Part shown: piece after piece, positions 1 to 10,113 of the stretch
Numbering within the stretch: the first letter of the stretch is position 1
Layout of the letters: each line of letters starts with the position of its first letter
Assembly: GCA_018694835.1 (NCBI GenBank)
Contig: JABHOG010000007.1
Span: 37,501 to 101,500, forward strand
Source: Planctomycetota bacterium
GTDB taxonomy: Bacteria; Planctomycetota; UBA8108; UBA1146
Direction of reading: 5' to 3'
Length of the DNA stretch: 64,000 nt
Position numbers and translations under genes: made by a program
Notes under the pieces: model-generated
Seen by the model: the letters and a program-made list of their open reading frames with translations, nothing else
The model's database searches: none
What the model was told of the DNA's origin: nothing

Positions 1-279
1 TGTTTGTGCCCGCTGACGGGCCAGCCCGATTTCGCCCACTTCGAGTTCGAATACATCCCCGATGTCAGTTGCCTCGAGACCAAATCGTTGAAGTTGTACC
101 TCTGGTCCTACCGCAACGAGGGCGCATTTCACGAGGCGGTGACCAACCAGATCCTCGACGACCTGGTGGCCGCCTGTCAGCCGAGATGGATGAAGGTGAC
201 TGGTCGCTTCTTTGTCCGCGGGGGAATCACCCCGACCATCATCGTCGAACACCGCGCCCACGCCACTGAAGAGGCTTGA
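1..279 (+). CDS. queF: NADPH-dependent 7-cyano-7-deazaguanine reductase, C-terminal part (5' truncated by window edge)
   Basis: CPLTGQPDF...[25 protein letters not shown]....P.W..V.G.F..RGGI is the characteristic QueF sequence; frame open to the window start. Confidence 0.93.
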   Translation, partial: CLCPLTGQPDFAHFEFEYIPDVSCLETKSLKLYLWSYRNEGAFHEAVTNQILDDLVAACQPRWMKVTGRFFVRGGITPTIIVEHRAHATEEA

Positions 280-304
280 CCCGCGAACATCTGTTCACCA
301 TCCT
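276..304 (+). promoter_or_regulatory. Putative LexA-repressed promoter of lexA: TTGACC-17 nt-CATCCT with GAACATCTGTTC (285-296) in the spacer
   Basis: Perfect GAAC-N4-GTTC palindrome between -35-like and -10-like elements; near-identical boxes precede dinB and the dnaE2-like gene. Confidence 0.75.
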
Positions 305-357
305 GATCCACGGCTCTGGACCCGAAGATCGGTTCCAGGTTCTCCTGTGGAGGTGAT

Positions 358-1098
358 TTGATTCCCCCGACCGCTGATTCGTCCGATCAGAATCGTACCG
401 ATCCCACTTCTGCGGGATCCCAATCCGCCCATCCACCGCTCACTGGCAATCGCCTGCAGGTACTGGAATTGCTGCGCCAGAGCGTGCGCCAGAACCGTCC
501 CGCCACGGTGCGAGAGATCGCCCGGCAACTGGGGCTCTCCTCCCCCGCTTCGGTGCATCGACATCTGCGTCGCCTCGAACAGATGGGGCTGATCGAGCGA
601 GACCCAGCAGCCGGGTCTCGCAACTGGCAACCGATCCAGCAGCAACAACACGCCACTTCCTCATCGATCCCGGTGGTGGGACGCATCGCCGCAGGAGAGC
701 CGATCGAAAGTGCTGGTGACGCGACATCGAGGGCGGATGCCACCATCCCGATCGACCCCAAGACCTTTGGATCCGCTGCCACCATCGTCGCACTCCAGAT
801 CGAAGGGATGAGCATGAGAGATGCCGGCATCTTGTCGGGAGATCTCGCCATCGTGAGAAGACAGCCGACGGTAGAAAATGGTGAGATCGCCGCGGTCTCC
901 ATCGACGGCGAGGGCACTCTCAAGATCTGGCGCGGGCCACATGAGGGTGAAGGAGTCGGTCCACAGAAAACGGTCCGCTCGGTTCGACTTGAGGCTGCGA
1001 ACTGCGGATTCGAGACGATGGAGATCGATCCTGGCCAGCATCAGGTGGAAGTGTTTGGCAAGTTGGTCGGCATCATCCGTCGCTTCGAACGACACTGA
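358..1098 (+). CDS. lexA: LexA repressor (winged HTH + S24 peptidase), TTG start
   Basis: N-terminal HTH (TVREIARQLGLSSPASVHRHLRRLEQMGLIER), IPVVGRIAAGEPI, EGMSMRDAGILSGD (Ser) and GTLKIWR (Lys). Confidence 0.9.
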   Translation: MIPPTADSSDQNRTDPTSAGSQSAHPPLTGNRLQVLELLRQSVRQNRPATVREIARQLGLSSPASVHRHLRRLEQMGLIERDPAAGSRNWQPIQQQQHATSSSIPVVGRIAAGEPIESAGDATSRADATIPIDPKTFGSAATIVALQIEGMSMRDAGILSGDLAIVRRQPTVENGEIAAVSIDGEGTLKIWRGPHEGEGVGPQKTVRSVRLEAANCGFETMEIDPGQHQVEVFGKLVGIIRRFERH

Positions 1099-1111
1099 GC
1101 GGAGCCACAGA

Positions 1112-1372
1112 ATGGAAATTCGAGAAGAAGAGATTCACGAGGCCCTCGATGAAGTGGTGGCCGCCTTTCGCGGAGGAGCCATCGAGATCCGCTCGCTGGT
1201 ATGGCGTGGCCGATCTTTTGCCGTCCAGCAGATGCACGCCAGTTGGATCGACCGCTCGATTCAGCCACCGGTCCACGGTTTCACCGTCACTCTGGAAACC
1301 GACGACCTGCTGGAACTGGCCTACCAGGAGGGCGACCTGGTCTGGCGTGTCGAGCGCTTATTCCTGCAGTGA
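1112..1372 (+). CDS. Small conserved protein, DUF6504-like
   Basis: 86-aa ORF starting 13 nt after lexA; VWRGRSFAVQQMHASWID...GDLVWRVERLFLQ resembles the WRGR..V....W....RV pattern I recall for DUF6504; family assignment tentative. Confidence 0.45.
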   Translation: MEIREEEIHEALDEVVAAFRGGAIEIRSLVWRGRSFAVQQMHASWIDRSIQPPVHGFTVTLETDDLLELAYQEGDLVWRVERLFLQ

Positions 1373-1395
1373 CCCGCATCTCGCTCCAGTCGCAT

Positions 1396-3105
1396 CTAAC
1401 GAGTGGCCCCTGCCCCTCGGAAAGATGATTCCGCCTTACCAAAAGAATCGTCCAGGTCGTGAAACTGTCCTCCCCCATCGCGAGCCACCCCTTGCAGGAA
1501 CTCGCGGTTTTTGCCGTGGATCTGGCCGACCGAGAGCACATGAATGCGCGCCTGTCCCCACCGATTCCAGCGTCGGATGTGCCAGCGAAGCCGATCCCCT
1601 TGCTGGACCCGCCCCTCGGTGGGAGCACCCTCGGTGAGTAACATCACCGTATCGGTGCCCGCTTCGAGAACTGCACGGCGCAGCGGCCCGTAAAGGTTTC
1701 CTCGCGCCTCCCCGCGCCCCGAGGGAACCTCCTGTGATCCGATCTTTTTCTCCAGTGCCTTGCGGCTGCGCACCAGCGGCTGAACTCTTGGCAGTGCCGG
1801 AATACTATGACTACCGAAGTGCACGACCTGGACCATCGCCTCACGAGGTAACTCTCCCAGCACTCGCAGTAATTCGTTCCGCGCAACATCGATGCGCCTG
1901 GCACCATCCCCACCAAAACGACCATCCACAGTTCGCGACATCCCACCGGAGACATCGGAAAGGAAGACGATTCGAGTCGAGTCGAGCGGCACACCGTGAT
2001 ATCGAATCACCCGGGTGCCCTGGGTCGGGTCATCGGTATCCTCCGCTCGATCGCCGGCTCCGGTCTGCTCCTCGGCAGCGCCCCCCTCCACCCAGCTCTT
2101 ACGATGGGCCTTCCACCATGAATCCCACGAACTGAAACTCGAGCCGATGGGAGAACCCTGATCTGGCATCTCGGTGATGAGTTGCAAGGTCGGCCAGAGT
2201 CGTGCCAGGGTCGAGCCCTCCAACGTGGAGGCCAAAGGGATCAGCCCGTCGATCAATTCCGCTCGACGACCACGAGGCAAAGCCCGCCCCTCCACTGCCA
2301 GGATCTCGAGGCCAGCCCGACGAATCCGTTCGCCCCAGATCCCTTGCCGATCCTTCCAACGATCGGTCACCGCCTCATAGGCCGCGCGACATCCCCGTTC
2401 GAGGTCCACCACCACCAGTCCCTGCAGGGCGGCGATGCGCAGTGCTGGCAACTTCTTCTCGGTCAATCGCCGTTCCAGTAGTGCCCTGGCGGCCTCGCCA
2501 TCGATGACCGCCAACGTGCGCAGCGCTTCTCCCTGGACAAACCATGGAGACCCCCTCTTCGCCTGCTGCGTCACCAACTCGATCATTTTCTTGTCGTGTG
2601 CTGAACTCGGTAGTGCTGCCAGTGCACCGAGGGCCATCTCCCGTGCATCGGCGGAGGAAGATCGGCGGACCACCGCCAGTAACTCGCTCTTCAACTCGGC
2701 ATCGGGCTGCTGGAGGAAGATTTCCGCCAGGATCTCATCGAGCCCCAGCGCTGTTCGATCGTTCGGCTTCGTCTGACCAAAGCCTACTCTCAAGGCTCGG
2801 CGCTGCTCGACACTCCACTGCTCGACGATCTGGCCAAAGACCTGATCGCGGACGGTTCCAGAAGGATCGCGCAGCAGTTCCAGCACCTGCTCCACGTCGC
2901 CGGGCCCCTGATCCACCCGAAGCCGTGCATCTCGAGCGGCATTTCGTTGTTTCTCGACCGATCGCTGGAGATCGACCCGTTCGGTCGGAGGTTGTGGAAT
3001 CTGCGCTGCGACTGCGCTGGTCCAGCAGAGCGCCACGATCGTCAGAGCCGTCGACCATCTGGGGCTCCCCCCGAGGCACCCACCGAGGCACCCGCCGATG
3101 CCCAT
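1396..3105 (-). CDS. HEAT-repeat / von Willebrand factor A domain protein
   Basis: VIRYHGVPLDSTRIVFLSDVSGGMSR (VWA MIDAS-like) plus N-terminal HEAT-like Ala/Leu repeats; ATG at 3105 precedes a signal-like segment; ORF track extends upstream into a tandem repeat. Confidence 0.7.
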   Translation of the reverse strand: MGIGGCLGGCLGGSPRWSTALTIVALCWTSAVAAQIPQPPTERVDLQRSVEKQRNAARDARLRVDQGPGDVEQVLELLRDPSGTVRDQVFGQIVEQWSVEQRRALRVGFGQTKPNDRTALGLDEILAEIFLQQPDAELKSELLAVVRRSSSADAREMALGALAALPSSAHDKKMIELVTQQAKRGSPWFVQGEALRTLAVIDGEAARALLERRLTEKKLPALRIAALQGLVVVDLERGCRAAYEAVTDRWKDRQGIWGERIRRAGLEILAVEGRALPRGRRAELIDGLIPLASTLEGSTLARLWPTLQLITEMPDQGSPIGSSFSSWDSWWKAHRKSWVEGGAAEEQTGAGDRAEDTDDPTQGTRVIRYHGVPLDSTRIVFLSDVSGGMSRTVDGRFGGDGARRIDVARNELLRVLGELPREAMVQVVHFGSHSIPALPRVQPLVRSRKALEKKIGSQEVPSGRGEARGNLYGPLRRAVLEAGTDTVMLLTEGAPTEGRVQQGDRLRWHIRRWNRWGQARIHVLSVGQIHGKNREFLQGVARDGGGQFHDLDDSFGKAESSFRGAGATR

Positions 3106-3197
3106 CCGGCGGATCCAGCACCAGAGTTGTGGCGAACATCTGCTCGAGAGAGGCTTGGTTACCATCGAGGGCACCCTTTCAATACAGACCCTGCAAA

Positions 3198-3267
3198 TCG
3201 ACAAGGCTCGACAAGGCTCGACAAGGATCGACAAGGATCGACAAGGATCGACAAGGATCGACAAGGC
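3198..3267. repeat. Tandem array, 7 copies of 10-bp TCGACAAGG(M)
   Basis: Directly read: tcgacaaggc x2, tcgacaagga x4, tcgacaaggc. Confidence 0.97.
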
Positions 3268-3425
3268 ACTGCAATTCGTCGAGGAACTGCTCTACCGAAC
3301 CGAATGATAAATGGATCTTGCGGCGGTGCCAGTACTACAGAATCCGTTACCGGACACCTTCAAGAGGAGGGCTCGATGGTCCATGCTGCAGCCATGGGTC
3401 GAAAGCGACCCGGAAGGAGCGGTCG

Positions 3426-4106
3426 ATGAGAGTCTGGTCGAATCGTTGCGCAATCGTCCTACTGGTACTGCTGAGCCTCCTGCCATGCGGCTGCACTGCT
3501 CTCGACCTGAGCGCCAGAATCGACGATCTGACCGACACGGTGCGCGGTCGCGTCGGTGCCGGGTTGGGACTCTACGGCGAGATCGAAGCCACCTGCTGGT
3601 TGCACCCGGCGATCGGCTTCGTCGATGCGAACCTTGCTCCACGTTTCACCATCGGCCACGACCCACGACCGGGACAGCCCGCCGGAGTGCTACGCTCGGC
3701 CTCTTTTCCGACGATGCTGTTCGCGTTCCCCTTCGCCAAGGCAGCGCCAGGAACGACCGACGACTCGGCCATCTCCGCTCCGCTCAAGGGCTGGCTCAAC
3801 GCCTGCATCCTCAGAGGAGATCACCATGTCGAGGGGGAATCGTGCTCACTGCTGCAGTGGCACCGAGAACTTCATCATGACTGGCTGATCCCGGCTCCCT
3901 CACTGGCTCAACTGTCGCAGGCTCAGCGCAGCAGCAGGAACACCTGGTTCGCCATTTCGGGTACACTGGGTGTGGTAACCATCGATGGAGGCATCAACCC
4001 GCTGGAACTGCTCGATGCCTTGCTCGGCTGGTTCGGAGTCGACCTGATGGAAGATGATCTGCGCCGCCTGGTGCCCTCACCCACCGCCAGAGAAGAGGAA
4101 TCCTGA
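3426..4106 (+). CDS. Hypothetical lipoprotein
   Basis: MRVWSNRCAIVLLVLLSLLPCGCTALDL signal/lipobox; stop overlaps the fadE ATG. Confidence 0.6.
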   Translation: MRVWSNRCAIVLLVLLSLLPCGCTALDLSARIDDLTDTVRGRVGAGLGLYGEIEATCWLHPAIGFVDANLAPRFTIGHDPRPGQPAGVLRSASFPTMLFAFPFAKAAPGTTDDSAISAPLKGWLNACILRGDHHVEGESCSLLQWHRELHHDWLIPAPSLAQLSQAQRSSRNTWFAISGTLGVVTIDGGINPLELLDALLGWFGVDLMEDDLRRLVPSPTAREEES

Positions 4107-6571
4107 TGTTCGAAGATGTTCCACTACCTCTCTTCTGCTTGCTGATCGGAGTCCCGGCGCTATGGCTACTGCTGGCGGGCAAGGTGCGCTGGGCCTGGAC
4201 CGTCGCCGGAGCAATCTTATCTGCTCTCCCGTTACTCTCCCCCGAACCACCGACCATCACCGATCGGATCATCTGGATCGGCTTTGCCGTGTTGCTGGTG
4301 ATCGGCTTCATCGCACCCCTGCGGCGCTGGTGGATCACCTCGATGGTGATGGGAATCGTCAAGAAAGTTCTCCCCGCCATCAGTGATACGGAGCGAGAGG
4401 CACTGGAGGGGGGCACGGTCTGGTGGGACGGTGAAATCTTCTCAGGAGCTCCGGACTGGAAGCACTGGTTTTCCCTCGGGCCGGCACAACTGACCGCAAG
4501 AGAACGAGAGTTCATCGATGGCCCGGTCGCAGAGTTGACTCAATTTGTCGATAACTGGAAGGATCGCCAGGACGGTTCCATCTCCGATGAAGCGTTCGAC
4601 TTCCTCGCCTCGCGCGGATTCTTCGGCATGATCATCCCCGAGAGTTATGGCGGACTCGGATTCTCCGCGGCCGCCATGTCCGCAGTGATCTCTCACGTGG
4701 CCACACTGAGCAACGCACTGGCGATCACCGTGATGGTTCCCAACTCCCTGGGGCCAGGCGAGTTGTTACTGCACTACGGAACCGACGCACAAAAAGATCG
4801 CCTGTTGCCACTGCTGGCGAACGGTCAGGAAATTCCCTGCTTCGCACTCACCGAACCGGGAGCCGGTTCGGATGCGGCAGGATCGATGACGAGTGATGGC
4901 GTGGTGGTCGAGCAAGAAGTCGACGGACAGAAAGTACTCGGAATCCGACTCAACTGGGACAAGCGCTACATCACATTGGCGCCGCGCGCGACGCTGGTCG
5001 GAGTCGCTTTCCGCCTCCATGACCCCGATCATCTGCTCGGCCAGGTGGATGACCTGGGGATCACCTGTGCACTCGTCTCTGCAGACCTGGATGGAGTCGA
5101 GATCGGCGAACGACACGACCCCCTCGGAGTTCCCTTCCTCAACGGCCCGACCCGCGGTCGTGATGTGTGGGTTCCCATCGATGCGGTGATCGGCGGCGAA
5201 GGGGGCTGTGGCAAGGGCTGGCGGATGTTGATGCAATGCCTCTCGGCAGGACGCGGCATCTCGCTGCCCTCCAGTTCTGCGGGCGGTTGCCAGTTATGCC
5301 TGCGAGTCGCCGCGACTCACGCCTCGGTGCGAGAGCAGTTTGGTCTACCGATCGGACGCTTCGAAGGAGTCCAGGAACCGCTGGTCCGATGCGCCTCCAG
5401 CAGTTACGCCCTCGATGCACTCCGAGGTATCACCACCCTGGCGGTCGACCGTGGCGAAAAGCCCGCAGTCATCAGTGCCATCGCCAAGGCGTTCGCCACC
5501 GAACGATTGCGTGAGGTGGTCAATGACTCGATGGACATCGTCGCTGGAAATGCCATCTGCCGCGGTCCCCGAAACGAGCTCGCCAATGCCTACTCGGCAG
5601 TTCCGGTCGGAATCACCGTCGAGGGCGCCAATATCCTGACTCGCACCATGATCATCTTTGGCCAGGGCGCAGTTCGCTGCCATCCTTTCGTCACCGCCGA
5701 ACTGGAAGCGGTGGAAAAGGCAGACCTGGCCGCCTTCGATCGTGCCTTCTGGGGACATGTCGGTTTCGTCGTGTCCAATGGAACCCGCTCACTGTTCCAC
5801 AGAATCAGCGGCTACCGCCTGACCGGGCGCGACTTCGACGGAATCATCGGTCGCTGCCAGCAGCGGCTGACCGGCTTGTCGGCTCACTTCGCACTCAGTT
5901 CCGACATTGCGATGGCCAGTCTCGGCGGATCGCTCAAGCGCAAGGAACACCTGACCGGTCGACTCGCCGATGCCCTCTCCTGGATCGCCGTCGGCTCGGC
6001 AGCGCTGAAGAAGTTTCACGACGACGGTCGTCCCGATCGAGATGCTGAGCTGGTCCAGTACCTGATGGAAACCTGTGTTCTACGGACCGAGGAAGCACTG
6101 GCGGGGTTCGTCCAGAATCTTCCACACCGTCCAGCGGCGTGGGCTCTTCGTTTGCTGGGAGTACCCGGTCGAGCGATCACGCTCGGTCCCTCCGATCGGC
6201 TGGCGGATCGGATCGCATCCGACCTGCTCGATGGATCGGCGCTGATCCGAAGCCTCACCGAGGATGTGATCTCACGGCCCGCCGGCAGCCCTGGCCTGGC
6301 GACCCTCGAAGCCGCTCTGGAAAAGATCGTCGCGTCCCGTGGCGACACGGAAGCGTTGAAGGATGCCATCCGGGCCAAGCGTCTAGAAAAGCATCCGGCC
6401 TCGACGCTGGTCGAGAGAGGGCGCGCAGCAGGAGTCATCGATGAAGAGGGTGAGCGGCGCCTCCGCGAGGCGGATCTGGCCCGTCGCGAGGCGATTACCG
6501 TCGATTCCTTTGCCGCAGGAAGTTGCCCTGCGACCGAGCAATACCCGACCGATTCTACTGCGACTCAGTGA
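4106..6571 (+). CDS. fadE: Acyl-CoA dehydrogenase, FadE-type (821 aa)
   Basis: ALTEPGAGSDA, PESYGGLGFS, GRGISLP, FADE-length with C-terminal DUF1974-like region; N-terminal TM segment. Confidence 0.9.
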   Translation: MFEDVPLPLFCLLIGVPALWLLLAGKVRWAWTVAGAILSALPLLSPEPPTITDRIIWIGFAVLLVIGFIAPLRRWWITSMVMGIVKKVLPAISDTEREALEGGTVWWDGEIFSGAPDWKHWFSLGPAQLTAREREFIDGPVAELTQFVDNWKDRQDGSISDEAFDFLASRGFFGMIIPESYGGLGFSAAAMSAVISHVATLSNALAITVMVPNSLGPGELLLHYGTDAQKDRLLPLLANGQEIPCFALTEPGAGSDAAGSMTSDGVVVEQEVDGQKVLGIRLNWDKRYITLAPRATLVGVAFRLHDPDHLLGQVDDLGITCALVSADLDGVEIGERHDPLGVPFLNGPTRGRDVWVPIDAVIGGEGGCGKGWRMLMQCLSAGRGISLPSSSAGGCQLCLRVAATHASVREQFGLPIGRFEGVQEPLVRCASSSYALDALRGITTLAVDRGEKPAVISAIAKAFATERLREVVNDSMDIVAGNAICRGPRNELANAYSAVPVGITVEGANILTRTMIIFGQGAVRCHPFVTAELEAVEKADLAAFDRAFWGHVGFVVSNGTRSLFHRISGYRLTGRDFDGIIGRCQQRLTGLSAHFALSSDIAMASLGGSLKRKEHLTGRLADALSWIAVGSAALKKFHDDGRPDRDAELVQYLMETCVLRTEEALAGFVQNLPHRPAAWALRLLGVPGRAITLGPSDRLADRIASDLLDGSALIRSLTEDVISRPAGSPGLATLEAALEKIVASRGDTEALKDAIRAKRLEKHPASTLVERGRAAGVIDEEGERRLREADLARREAITVDSFAAGSCPATEQYPTDSTATQ

Positions 6572-6669
6572 TGCCTGAGGGTCACGAAGAGTCCACCGCC
6601 TGACCCGGAAACGGCGCTACGGCACGACAGCCAGAATCACTGCATCCAGAATCACTACACTGAAGCGGA

Positions 6670-9000
6670 TTACTCCTTGGCGGCACTCTTCGCGGCACCG
6701 TCTCCTCCTCCGGGGAGGACCCTCTGCAGTGCCGGCAATAGCACCAGCGCTCCAATCATGTTTCCGGCAAACATGAAGCAAAGCAACAATCCCATGTCCG
6801 CCTGCAATTTCAGGTCGGAGTAGATCCAGGTGGCGACTCCCAGGGCCAGCGTCAACCCGGTCACCAGAACCGCATTGCCGGTGCGCTTCAGAGAGACCAG
6901 ATAGGCCTTCTCCAGATCCGCTCCAGCGCGCCGTGACCGCATCAACTGGGTGGTGATGTAGATGCCGTAATCGACTCCGATTCCGACCCCCAGTGCGGCC
7001 ACCGGCAAGGTCGAGACCTTCAAGCCGATGTCGAAGATCACCATCAGGGCGTAGCACAGAATACTCACCAGGATCAACGGCAAGATCACACACAGCGTCG
7101 CCCGGATGCTGCGAAATGCCAGCAGTCCCAGGGCGATCACGACCAGGTAGATGGTGACGAGCATCTCCATCTGGGCGGCGGCCACCACCTGATTGGTAGC
7201 GGCCATCACACCGACATTTCCAGTCGCCAGGCGAAAATTGACCTTCTCTGAGTTCAGTTCTGCACCGTATTTCTCGACTGCCGCGGTCACTCGATTGATC
7301 GTCTCCGCCTTGTGATCCTCGGTGAAGATCAACACCGGTAACACGCTCGCATCCGAGTTCAACAAGCCGGTGGAGGTCTCGATACTGCTCAGTGCTTGCG
7401 CCAGGATCTCGCTATTTCTTGGCAGCTCCCGCCACTTGGGCGATCCTTCGCTCCAGGCGGCGGCAAGAATCCTGGCGGCCATCGGCAAGGAGATGGCCGA
7501 GCGGACTCCATCGATGTTGGAGATCCTCCAGTGGAACTCGTCGATCCGGTCCATCACGTCATGATCGATACTGGCGTTGGGGACCGTTTCGACGATCACG
7601 GTGATCAGGTCGACCCCGATGGAAAATGAGTGTGCGATGTTGCGGGTATCGACGTTGTAGCGCGATTGGGAGTGCAACTCCGGTAAACCTTCGTTGGCAT
7701 CGCCAATGATGACCTCATCGGCACGGCTCCAGCCCCAGTACACCGCAGCGATGGAGACCAATACCAGTACCACCGCCACCGGTCCTCGAGTGCAAGCAGC
7801 CAGTCGTTGCCACAGGGAATCTCGTAACGGCGTCGGTTTTGCCATCCGCTCGGCGAAGGAGTTCTCTACCTTCATCCCGCCCAGCAATAACGGAAGCAGC
7901 ACGAAGCCGGTGGCAAAGATCAGCACCACCCCCACCGCGGACATCACCGCCAGGTGCTGGATCACACCGATCTCGATGAAGAGCAGGGTCAGAAACCCGA
8001 CGGAATCACTACAAAGCGCCACGCCGCCAGGAAGGAGTAATTGACGAAAGGCGACCCGTGCGGCGGTCCTTGCATCGGCGCCCTCGACGATGGCTCCGGA
8101 GAAAGCACCTGTCATCTGCACCCCGTGGGACATTCCGATGGCAAAGATGAGGAATGGCACCAGGATCGACATCGGATCGAGTCCGTAACCGAGGGTCGTG
8201 ATGGTTCCAAGGGTCCAGATCACTGCCAGCAAGGAGCAGGCCATCGGGAGCAGTGTCAATCGCCAGGAACCGGAGAAGGAGCGCACCAGGAATGCCGTCA
8301 CCAGCAAGGCGATGGCAAAGAACCCGACCACCAGAACCGCGCCGCCGGCGATATCTGAAATCGCTTTCGCGAAACCGATGATGTGAATAGCGATGACGTC
8401 GTCTTCGTGGGGTAAACGGACCATCTCCTCGAGCAGGTTCCCCACCACGATGGGATCCGGTTTCAGCTTGGTGATGGGATCCTGCTCGACCAGCGTTGCG
8501 GTGACCATCGCTGCCGAGAAATCGTTGGCCACCAGTCTGCCCACCTGGCCCGAGTAGAGAACATTCTCCCTGACCTGCTCGGCCATCTCTGCAGTCGGTT
8601 GCCATTCCGCAGGCACCACATTACCGCCCTCGAATCCACCCTCGACGATGCGCACGAATCGAACGTTGGGAGTGAAGATGGATTTGACCGAGGTGCGATC
8701 GACGCCAGGAACTTCCATCAGAGCGTAGGTCACTTCACGGACCCGCTCCAGCGCAGCAGGATCGAACAGGTCTCCGTCCTTGGCCCGAACCGAGATCAAC
8801 AATCGATTCGCCCCGCCGAATTGCTCTCGATGCTTGACGAAGGTCTCCATGTAAGGGTGGCTGAGCGGAAGTTGCTTCTCGAATCCCGCGTCGATGGCCA
8901 ACCGACCGGCCTGTACCGTCAGCAGTACAGATACGACCGCGAGCAGCCACAGCATCCTTCGTCGGTGATCGAAGATCAGTTTTTCAAGCCAAGTTGTCAT
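6670..9000 (-). CDS. MMPL/RND-superfamily transporter
   Basis: Two internal TM repeats, GVGVDYGIY, PFLIFAIGMSHGVQ; 776 aa. Confidence 0.88.
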   Translation of the reverse strand: MTTWLEKLIFDHRRRMLWLLAVVSVLLTVQAGRLAIDAGFEKQLPLSHPYMETFVKHREQFGGANRLLISVRAKDGDLFDPAALERVREVTYALMEVPGVDRTSVKSIFTPNVRFVRIVEGGFEGGNVVPAEWQPTAEMAEQVRENVLYSGQVGRLVANDFSAAMVTATLVEQDPITKLKPDPIVVGNLLEEMVRLPHEDDVIAIHIIGFAKAISDIAGGAVLVVGFFAIALLVTAFLVRSFSGSWRLTLLPMACSLLAVIWTLGTITTLGYGLDPMSILVPFLIFAIGMSHGVQMTGAFSGAIVEGADARTAARVAFRQLLLPGGVALCSDSVGFLTLLFIEIGVIQHLAVMSAVGVVLIFATGFVLLPLLLGGMKVENSFAERMAKPTPLRDSLWQRLAACTRGPVAVVLVLVSIAAVYWGWSRADEVIIGDANEGLPELHSQSRYNVDTRNIAHSFSIGVDLITVIVETVPNASIDHDVMDRIDEFHWRISNIDGVRSAISLPMAARILAAAWSEGSPKWRELPRNSEILAQALSSIETSTGLLNSDASVLPVLIFTEDHKAETINRVTAAVEKYGAELNSEKVNFRLATGNVGVMAATNQVVAAAQMEMLVTIYLVVIALGLLAFRSIRATLCVILPLILVSILCYALMVIFDIGLKVSTLPVAALGVGIGVDYGIYITTQLMRSRRAGADLEKAYLVSLKRTGNAVLVTGLTLALGVATWIYSDLKLQADMGLLLCFMFAGNMIGALVLLPALQRVLPGGGDGAAKSAAKE

Positions 9001-10022
9001 TGGCCAGCCTTCCCCGAGCCTTGCGACTTCACGGGAGAGGGCCGATCGAAGTTGCGGTATCCCTTATCGCCTAGAAACTGGAGATTCCCATCCGGTAAAA
9101 GGATGGCAGTGCTGATGATTCTTCGCTCCTCTGGTGAGACATCGGACCAGTTTCCGTCCGCTGAACGATGAAGGGCGCGCCCCTCATCACCAACCACGAT
9201 CACTTCATCCGTGCCGACCCTGCAGCCGCCGAAGAGTGCCGCCTCCGATCCGGAATCGATACGCTTCCAGCGACCAGGATGTCCCTCCCACAGGTTGCCA
9301 CGCAAACCCATCACGATGATGGAATCGGGGCTGTCGATCATCACGTGGAAGAAAGTGCCGTCGTAAGGGCTCTCCAGTACAGTCCACTCGTCTCCTCCAT
9401 CTCGACTCTCGAAGATGGAACCAAACTCTCCGGTGACGACCAGCCGTTCAGCGGATTTCTGAAGTGAATAGAGGTGCGGGCCATCTTCCGAGATCAGCTC
9501 TTGCTTCCAGTGATCCCCGCCATCATCGCTGATCAGCAGCGTGCCGAAAGCGCCCACCGCAACTACACGTGAATCCCCGATGGCCTGAATCGAGAAGAGC
9601 CCCAGATCCGCTTCGGGATCGCAGTACACCGATTGCCAGCTGAGACCGGAGTCGCGCGATCGCAACACGGTGGTGTCGTGGCCCACGGCAAAGGCGGTCC
9701 CCTGAGAATCGAGGATAATCGCCGTCAGCATGCGCCGAGTCGGAGCTTCGATCTGCTGATACGTTTTGCCACCATCGGCGGAACGGAGAATCAAACCGTG
9801 ATTCCCCGAAACCAGCACCACATCACCGACGCAGGTCGCTCCGACCAGCAAGGCAGATTCCGCCTTGTCCGCCATATGCGAGCGATCAGCGACGGTGGGA
9901 TCATCCTCTACCCTCGCTTCAGCCGGGTCGATGCAGAAGGAGAGGAGGAAAGCTCCTACCAGTGCCAGAGACAGCACCAGCGTGCGCCAATCAGTCAGGA
10001 TCACCACCACCGCTCGATTCAT
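8997..10022 (-). CDS. Ycf48-like / BNR beta-propeller protein, secreted
   Basis: Repeated S.DGG..W motifs, signal peptide; overlaps MMPL start. Confidence 0.8.
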   Translation of the reverse strand: MNRAVVVILTDWRTLVLSLALVGAFLLSFCIDPAEARVEDDPTVADRSHMADKAESALLVGATCVGDVVLVSGNHGLILRSADGGKTYQQIEAPTRRMLTAIILDSQGTAFAVGHDTTVLRSRDSGLSWQSVYCDPEADLGLFSIQAIGDSRVVAVGAFGTLLISDDGGDHWKQELISEDGPHLYSLQKSAERLVVTGEFGSIFESRDGGDEWTVLESPYDGTFFHVMIDSPDSIIVMGLRGNLWEGHPGRWKRIDSGSEAALFGGCRVGTDEVIVVGDEGRALHRSADGNWSDVSPEERRIISTAILLPDGNLQFLGDKGYRNFDRPSPVKSQGSGKAGQ

Positions 10023-10047
10023 GATGCACCTTCCATGATGAAAAGAA

Positions 10048-10083
10048 GCCGGGCGGGTGGGGTCTGTTCCCCGCCCGCCCGGC
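10048..10083 (-). terminator. GC-rich hairpin with T-rich tail between the DUF1329 and Ycf48-like genes
   Basis: gccgggcgggtgggg-tctgtt-ccccgcccgcccggc; minus-strand tail TTCTTTTC. Confidence 0.65.
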
Positions 10084-10113
10084 AGCTGATCTGCACCTGG
10101 GGGTCAGATGCGA

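Noticed and set aside
3198-3267. Iteron-type replication origin
   Set aside because: No replication initiator gene, AT-rich region or DnaA boxes nearby.
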